A DNA stretch of 64,000 bases, from assembly GCA_041651175.1 (NCBI GenBank), contig JBAZJT010000004.1, positions 1-64,000 of the forward strand. The letters run 5' to 3'. The notes under the pieces were generated by a model. That model was not told the origin of the DNA and did not search any database. It saw only the letters and a list, made by a program, of their open reading frames with translations. A program made the translations under genes and the position numbers. The first letter of the stretch is position 1; each line of letters opens with the position of its first letter. Positions 58,843 through 64,000 of this stretch are shown one piece after another. Source of the DNA: Elusimicrobiales bacterium (GTDB taxonomy: Bacteria > Elusimicrobiota > Elusimicrobia > Elusimicrobiales > Elusimicrobiaceae).

Positions 58843-60222
58843 ATGCTCAACAAAGTCTCCAAGACGGCGGCATTATGCTCCGCCGTTATCGCATTGTGCG
58901 CGCTTTCGGCGCGCGCCGGCGGCAGCTTCGGACTGGACAAGCTGTCGCTCAAAGACATGAGGCAGGGCCGCGTGGCGCTGTCCGATGTCGCTACTCCGCA
59001 GCAGTCGGACGGCAGGACCTTCACCGTAAACCCCAAACCGCTTCCCGCCAAAGACCTTACGGTGATGATATTCCTCAACGGCAAGAACAACCTGGAGCAG
59101 ATAGTCTCCACCCACCTCGACAACATGAAGCAGGTAGGCTCCACCGACAAGATGAATATCGTGGTAGAGGCCGGCATATTGTCCAATAAAACGGTTAGAA
59201 GAATACTAATCACCAAAGGCGGCGAGACGGTGTACGAAACCCAGCAGGCCGATATGGGCGATTACAAGGAAGCCGGCGATTTCATACGCTGGTCCAAGGC
59301 CGCCTTTCCCGCCAAGAAATACATTTTCATAATATGGGACCACGGCATCGGCTATCTGGACCCCAAGCCCAAGAAAGGCGAAATGCCGGACAGCAGAGGC
59401 ATTTCCTTTGACGACGACACAAAAAACTATATCCGCACCAGCCAGATGGGCGAGATATTCAAAATCGGCGGACATGTTGACATTTTCGCCGGCAACTCCT
59501 GCCTGACCCAGATGGCCGAAGTCGCCTACACCATGAAAGACGGCGTGGACCTTATCATAGGCTCGGAAGAGGTGATGTCCGGCATGTGCTTTGAGTACCA
59601 GAAAGTTCTCGGCTGGCTGGCCGAAAACAGCGGCGCCAGCAACGAGGATTTCGGCAAGCAGATGAACGTCTTCTACGGCGAGGCTTACGAAACCTGCCTG
59701 TGGGGCGTCATCTGCCCGCTTAAAGACAAGGGCGGCACGTTGTCCTCCATCCGCTCCGACAGACTGGACGCGCTTCCGGGCAAGCTGGACGCCTGGGCCA
59801 AGGCCGTGCAGGGCGGCAGCGAGGAAGAGGCCGTCAAATACGCGATGGGCTCCGTCATCCGTTTCGCCATAATGCCGGACAAGGACAATGACAAAAAGCT
59901 CACCCCATACGCCGATCTGGGCGATTTCGTGCTGCGCGTGGATTCCAAGGCGAAAAGCCAGGCCGTCCATGAGCAGACCGAACAGCTTATGAACTTCATA
60001 GACACCGAGCTGGTGTCCAGCAAAATCGGCGTCCACTCCGACAAGCACGGAGACGATTACAGCAAGACCCACGGCGTCGCCATCAACATGGCGATGGAAG
60101 CCAAGCCCGTGCCGGACAACCTCAAGAATGCTTTTGAGGGCAAGTATTCCGACCTGGCTTTCGCCAAGGCGGGCGGCTGGTCGCAGTTTGTGGACTGGGT
60201 CTCGGCAGTCTGGAACAAATAA
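58843..60222 (+). CDS. Clostripain-family (C11) cysteine peptidase, secreted
   Basis: 459 aa with signal peptide (KTAALCSAVIALCALSARA). The C11 core begins LTVMIFLNGKNNLEQIV; the catalytic His is in FIIWDHGIGYL and the catalytic Cys in FAGNSCLTQMAEVAYTMKDG, followed by LIIGSEEVMSG. Family members cleave after Arg/Lys and self-activate. The C-terminal part is probably regulatory. Free-standing gene with its own leaderless-type promoter and a strong terminator. Confidence 0.9.
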   Translation: MLNKVSKTAALCSAVIALCALSARAGGSFGLDKLSLKDMRQGRVALSDVATPQQSDGRTFTVNPKPLPAKDLTVMIFLNGKNNLEQIVSTHLDNMKQVGSTDKMNIVVEAGILSNKTVRRILITKGGETVYETQQADMGDYKEAGDFIRWSKAAFPAKKYIFIIWDHGIGYLDPKPKKGEMPDSRGISFDDDTKNYIRTSQMGEIFKIGGHVDIFAGNSCLTQMAEVAYTMKDGVDLIIGSEEVMSGMCFEYQKVLGWLAENSGASNEDFGKQMNVFYGEAYETCLWGVICPLKDKGGTLSSIRSDRLDALPGKLDAWAKAVQGGSEEEAVKYAMGSVIRFAIMPDKDNDKKLTPYADLGDFVLRVDSKAKSQAVHEQTEQLMNFIDTELVSSKIGVHSDKHGDDYSKTHGVAINMAMEAKPVPDNLKNAFEGKYSDLAFAKAGGWSQFVDWVSAVWNK

Positions 60223-60240
60223 CGCAATACGCGCCATTCA

Positions 60241-60276
60241 ACCGCCCCGTCCATCCGGACGGGGCGGTTTTTTTTG
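60241..60276 (+). terminator. Rho-independent terminator
   Basis: Perfect 12-bp stem ACCGCCCCGTCC / GGACGGGGCGGT with a 4-nt loop, followed by eight T. Confidence 0.92.
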
Positions 60277-60332
60277 CGCCGAAAGCGGGCAATCTGGTAT
60301 CATAACGGAGTGCCGTATTTACGGAGGCTTTG

Positions 60333-61976
60333 ATGCCGGCTTTAGACACCATTTCCCGCGGGCTTATGCTGGACAGCCTCCGGGAATACGCAAAACGCAA
60401 AATCCCCTTTGACCTTATAAGGGAGCTGGACCAAAAAAACGAATTCCCCGCCGATATTCTGGAGGAGATGTATAACCACGACATACTGGGGATACATCTG
60501 CTGCTCATCCCGCGCGAGCATGGCGGGCTGGGCGGCTCCACGGTGGATATTTACAGGGTATGCGAGGCGCTGGCCCGCATTGACCTGGGCATAGCCACAT
60601 CGGTTTTTGCCACATTCCTGGGAACCGACCCGCTGCGCGTCGGCGGCACCGAGGAGCAGAAAAGCCGCTGGATGCGCCGCATAGCGCAGGACAACCTGCT
60701 TGTCGCCTACGGCGCCACCGAGGCGGACGCGGGCAGCGACCTGGTCAATCTGCGCACCCGGGCCGAGCATGTCATCACGGACGGCAAACTCTCCGGCTAC
60801 AAAATAACCGGCAACAAGCAATGGATTTCAAACGGCGGCGTGGCGGACCTCTACACCATACTGGCGCTGACGCCGGGCGGGCCGTCGTGGTTTCTGGTGG
60901 AAAAAGACGCGCCCGGCTTCTCCACCGACAAGCACGAGGACAAGCACGGCATACGGCTGTCCAATACGGCGGGCCTTTCTCTGGACGAGGTGGTGGTCCC
61001 GGCGGACCGGATTATCGGCGGGGTTGAGGGGCAGGGGCTTGTGCAGGCGCAGGCGGTGTTCGGATACACGCGGCTTATGGTGGCCTCCTTCGGGCTGGGC
61101 TGCGGCTGCGAGGCGGTGGAAACCGCAATCCGCTACAGCCAGCAGCGCATACAGGCCGGCGGGCCGCTTTCCAAAAAGCAGGGGTACACCCACAAGCTGA
61201 TAGTGCCGCACATGGTGAAGCTGGAGGCCGCGCGCGCCTTCATCCACGAGACCGCGCTGCGCCTGGACGGCGAGGAGCACGGTTTGCAGACCGAGGGCGC
61301 AATCGGCAAATACTACGCCACCGAGGCCGGCAACGCCGCCGCCGAGGATTCCATTCAGGCTTTGGGCGGCTACGGCTACACCCGCGATTTCCCGGTGGAG
61401 AAAATCAAGCGCGACGTCAAAATCGCCTGCATTTACGAAGGCACCAGCGAGATAATGGAGATGACCATTTACCGGGGCCGCTGGCAGGAACATCTCAAGA
61501 GCCGGGGGCAATTTTATATCGGAATGGCCGCGGAGATGGACGCTCTCCACTCGCGGCAGCCGGACTGCGGCGCCGACAGCGCCGCGCTGGGGCTGCGCGC
61601 ATTGTCGGTTGTGCTGGAGGAATGCCGCGCCCAGCGGCTTACCCGCCACCAGCATGTAACCTTCAAGCTGGGCGAAATAATAGCGGGGGCCGAGGTGGCC
61701 GCCGCCTTCTGCCGCGCCGCCGCCGCTAAGGAATACAACGAGGGCGTCCGTTTTGACAGGGAAGCCGCGCTGGCCATGTCGCGCGTCTGCGCGCGGCAGA
61801 CGGCCTTTGACACCGCCTCCCAGGGCATGAAGCTGGTGCTTGGAGCCGGAACCGGCAATGCGGAAGAGCTGTCCCGCGCGGCGGGCTTTGCCGCCATAAT
61901 GGACAAGACCCGCGGCATAACCGACGACATGGATTTAATCGCCGCCAAAATAAACGAAACGTTCAGGCCCAAATAA
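60333..61976 (+). CDS. Acyl-CoA dehydrogenase with C-terminal extension
   Basis: About 547 aa from the ATG at 60333 (GGAGG upstream). FAD enzyme oxidising or reducing the alpha-beta bond of acyl-CoA. Motifs: LIPREHGGLGGSTVDIYRV, VAYGATEADAGSDLVNLRTR (FAD/substrate loop), KITGNKQWISNGGVADLYTI, QALGGYGYTRDFPVEKIKRD and CIYEGTSEIMEMTIYRGRW, where the Glu of YEGTSEI is the usual base. Beyond residue 395 there is a 150-residue helical extension, similar to very-long-chain enzymes. Directly followed by etfBA, its electron partner. Confidence 0.92.
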   Translation: MPALDTISRGLMLDSLREYAKRKIPFDLIRELDQKNEFPADILEEMYNHDILGIHLLLIPREHGGLGGSTVDIYRVCEALARIDLGIATSVFATFLGTDPLRVGGTEEQKSRWMRRIAQDNLLVAYGATEADAGSDLVNLRTRAEHVITDGKLSGYKITGNKQWISNGGVADLYTILALTPGGPSWFLVEKDAPGFSTDKHEDKHGIRLSNTAGLSLDEVVVPADRIIGGVEGQGLVQAQAVFGYTRLMVASFGLGCGCEAVETAIRYSQQRIQAGGPLSKKQGYTHKLIVPHMVKLEAARAFIHETALRLDGEEHGLQTEGAIGKYYATEAGNAAAEDSIQALGGYGYTRDFPVEKIKRDVKIACIYEGTSEIMEMTIYRGRWQEHLKSRGQFYIGMAAEMDALHSRQPDCGADSAALGLRALSVVLEECRAQRLTRHQHVTFKLGEIIAGAEVAAAFCRAAAAKEYNEGVRFDREAALAMSRVCARQTAFDTASQGMKLVLGAGTGNAEELSRAAGFAAIMDKTRGITDDMDLIAAKINETFRPK

Positions 61977-61977
61977 C

Positions 61978-62772
61978 ATGAATATCACAGTCTGCCTAAA
62001 GCAGGTGCCGGATTCGACGCAGGTCAAGGTTGACCCGCAGACGGGAACCCTCATCCGCGCCGGGGTGCCAAGCATACTAAACCCTTACGACCATTTCGCG
62101 CTGGAAACCGCGCTCGCGCTTAAAGAGAAAACCGGCGCGCAGGTAACCGCCATCACCATGGGGCCGCCACAGGCCAAATCGGTATTGCGGTTGGCGCTGG
62201 CGCTGGGCGCGGACCGCGCGGTGCTGCTGTGCGACCGGGCTTTTGCCGGCTCCGACACCTGGGCAACATCGTATGCGCTGGCAAAGGCCGTGAAAAAACT
62301 GGGCAAAACGGATGTCATCCTCTGCGGCATGATGGCCATAGACGGCGACACCGCCCAGACCGGCCCCGGCATCGCGCAGCAATTGCGGCTGCCGCAGATA
62401 ACTTTCTGCGAATCCGTGTCCGTAACCGGCAGAAAGCTGGCCGCCCGGAAACTTATAGACGGCGGCCACGAGATAGCGGAGGCGAATCTTCCCGTGCTTT
62501 GCACCATGGTGATGCCGCACGGCTACGCGCCGGCGCAGCCGTCTTTCCTTAAAATCGCGCAGTCGCAGGAAAAGCCGCTGGAAAGCTGGACCGCCGCCGA
62601 CATCGGCGCAGACGAAAATTTGACGGGCCTCAAAGGCTCGCCCACGCGGGTGGACAGGGTTTACGCCCCCCCGCAGCGCAAACGCGGCGAGGTGTTCCAG
62701 GGAACGTCCGCGGAACTGACGGAGAAGCTGCTGGCCATACTTGAAAAGGAGAATTTCATCAGCCATGATTGA
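61978..62772 (+). CDS. etfB: Electron transfer flavoprotein beta subunit
   Basis: 264 aa. Begins ITVCLKQVPDSTQVKVDPQT; AMP/FAD-binding GPPQAKSVLRLALALGADRA and LLCDRAFAGSDTWATSYALA; the recognition loop ETLT-like ...ADENLTGLKGSPTRV. Starts 1 nt after the dehydrogenase stop and overlaps etfA by 8 nt. Passes electrons between the dehydrogenase and EtfA. Confidence 0.94.
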   Translation: MNITVCLKQVPDSTQVKVDPQTGTLIRAGVPSILNPYDHFALETALALKEKTGAQVTAITMGPPQAKSVLRLALALGADRAVLLCDRAFAGSDTWATSYALAKAVKKLGKTDVILCGMMAIDGDTAQTGPGIAQQLRLPQITFCESVSVTGRKLAARKLIDGGHEIAEANLPVLCTMVMPHGYAPAQPSFLKIAQSQEKPLESWTAADIGADENLTGLKGSPTRVDRVYAPPQRKRGEVFQGTSAELTEKLLAILEKENFISHD

Positions 62773-63976
62773 AATATCTGCATCCTGCATCGGCTGCGGC
62801 AAATGCCTTTCCGCCTGCCCGTTCGGCGCGTTAAGCATGGACGGCAAGCTCGCCAAAATAAACGAAAAATGCACGCTCTGCGGCGCCTGCGTTCAGGCCT
62901 GCCCGGTTGCGGCCATCACCATCACCCGCAAGGATGAGGCCGCCGACCTCAGCGCATACAAGGACATCTGGGTATTTGCCGAGCTTTCAGATTCCCCCGG
63001 CGGCAAGACAGTCCGCCCGGCAACTCACGAACTGCTCTCCTGCGGCAGGCGCCTGGCCGACGAGCTGGGCCAGAAGCTCTGCGCCGTGCTGATGGGCCAC
63101 AACGTATCCGCTCTGGCGGACACGCTTGCCTCCTTCGGCGCGGACAAGGTGTATCTGGCCGAGCATGAGGCGCTCTCCGAATACAGCACCGACGCCTGTT
63201 CCACCGTCATGGTCGCGCTGATTTCCAAATACAAGCCGAACGCGGTGCTTTACCCGTCCACCTATATCGGGCGGGACCTGGCCCCCCGCGTCGCCAGCGA
63301 GCTTTATGTGGGATTGACGGCGGACTGCACCGGCCTTTCAATAAAAGACGGCAATCTGCTGCAAACACGGCCCGCCTTCGGCGGCAATATCATGGCCGAT
63401 ATTCTAAGCCCCAGCACCCGCCCCCAAATGGCCACGGTGCGCCCCAACGTGATGAAAAAAAACGAGCCCAAGCCCGGCGCGAAGGCGCAGGTGATACGGG
63501 AATCCGTCGCGCTGGATAAAAACGCCGCCCGCGTCAAAACCGTGGAACGTTGCGTTGACCAGACGCACGGAACCGGCAGCATAGCCGGCGCGGGCATAAT
63601 AGTTTCCGGCGGGCGCGGCATGAAAAACAAGCGCGGATTTGAAATGCTCTCCGAACTGGCCGAGGAGCTGGGCGGCGCGGTGGGTTCTTCGCGCGCGGCG
63701 GTGGATATGGGCCTTATGCCCAAAAGCCATCAGGTGGGGCAAAGCGGGACAACGGTTTCGCCCAAGCTGTATCTGGCCTGCGGCATTTCCGGCGCGGTGC
63801 AGCATATAGTGGGCATGAGCTCGTCCGAGGTTATCATAGCCATCAACAAGGACCCGTCGGCGCCCATATTCAATGTCTGCAAATACGGCTTCGTGGGCGA
63901 CGCGGCGCAAATCGCCCCCAAACTGGCCGAGGCCGCCAGAAAACTCAAAAAAGGCAAATCCTGCCGCCCGGCCTGA
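62765..63976 (+). CDS. etfA: Electron transfer flavoprotein alpha subunit fused to a 2[4Fe-4S] ferredoxin domain
   Basis: 403 aa from the ATG at 62765. Residues 1-60 are a bacterial ferredoxin module with two CxxCxxCxxxCP sets (CIGCGKCLSACP and CTLCGACVQACP). The EtfA body follows: DKVYLAEHEALSEYSTDACS, VLYPSTYIGRDLAPRVASEL, and the FAD-binding VSGGRGMKNKRGFEMLSELA, GSSRAAVDMGLMPKSHQVGQ, KLYLACGISGAVQHIVGM. Such fusions occur in flavin-based electron-bifurcating complexes (caffeyl-CoA reductase CarE, lactate dehydrogenase LctC). The last 24 bases of the window after it hold nothing. Confidence 0.95.
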   Translation: MIEISASCIGCGKCLSACPFGALSMDGKLAKINEKCTLCGACVQACPVAAITITRKDEAADLSAYKDIWVFAELSDSPGGKTVRPATHELLSCGRRLADELGQKLCAVLMGHNVSALADTLASFGADKVYLAEHEALSEYSTDACSTVMVALISKYKPNAVLYPSTYIGRDLAPRVASELYVGLTADCTGLSIKDGNLLQTRPAFGGNIMADILSPSTRPQMATVRPNVMKKNEPKPGAKAQVIRESVALDKNAARVKTVERCVDQTHGTGSIAGAGIIVSGGRGMKNKRGFEMLSELAEELGGAVGSSRAAVDMGLMPKSHQVGQSGTTVSPKLYLACGISGAVQHIVGMSSSEVIIAINKDPSAPIFNVCKYGFVGDAAQIAPKLAEAARKLKKGKSCRPA

Positions 63977-64000
63977 ACCGGCGCGGCGCGTCCGCGCAAT

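Overview
The window is GC-rich, densely coded bacterial DNA from a diderm. Evidence for a diderm is a TolC-like outer-membrane protein, a predicted outer-membrane barrel, an ADP-heptose pathway enzyme and lipoproteins. PPi-type phosphofructokinase and a ferredoxin-fused electron-transfer flavoprotein suggest an anaerobic or fermentative life. The mix of families would fit an Elusimicrobiota-like lineage, but that is an inference from gene content. I found no rRNA, tRNA or CRISPR array.

Layout. 1-7953 (minus): one long operon-like run of outer-membrane barrel, PPi-PFK, HAMP membrane protein, TolC-like protein, patatin, TPR protein, heptose-1-P adenylyltransferase, L-aspartate oxidase and the start of a squalene/phytoene synthase. 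8371-19095: a secreted glycine-rich protein, a glycosyltransferase, an NCS2 purine permease, then a plus-strand group of FtsH-like protease, catalytically dead S41 lipoprotein, zinc ribbon, DnaJ, RsmE and MtaB, and a secreted unknown. 19149-20145: a secreted ADP-ribosyltransferase gene between inverted-repeat ends. 20168-26008 (minus): amidase, response regulator, Ogt, FKBP, short UvrC and Fic, mostly overlapping by 1-4 nt, with Fic having an AT-rich promoter/operator. 26149-33375: radical SAM protein, two tandem TMTC-like TPR membrane proteins, and RsgA.

34606-50741 is the most striking region. A consensus sigma70 promoter with a palindrome over its -10 box precedes 19 co-directional genes. 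They form a complete HK97-type head, short siphovirus-like tail and lysis module of about 16 kb, with no integrase, repressor or replication genes. The tape measure is only 276 aa. This is the organisation of a gene transfer agent or a domesticated/remnant prophage, and I treat GTA-like as the leading hypothesis.

50850-55062 (minus) is a pstSCAB-phoU phosphate operon. 55385-60222 holds a hydrolase, a secreted ParB-like nuclease, a glycosyltransferase, a truncated relative of the ADP-ribosyltransferase and a clostripain-type protease. 60333-63976 is an acyl-CoA dehydrogenase with EtfB and a ferredoxin-fused EtfA, possibly an electron-bifurcating complex.

Two genome-wide themes emerge. First, a family of palindromic MITE-like repeats of about 160 bp (19149/20145 ends, 32175, 33381, 50747, 55284, 57887, 58456) sits between genes, has 4-bp TTTA/TTAA target duplications at some copies, supplies start codons to neighbours, and appears to have truncated one gene. 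Second, many genes lacking a Shine-Dalgarno have a -10-like hexamer 5-10 nt before the ATG, implying leaderless transcripts.
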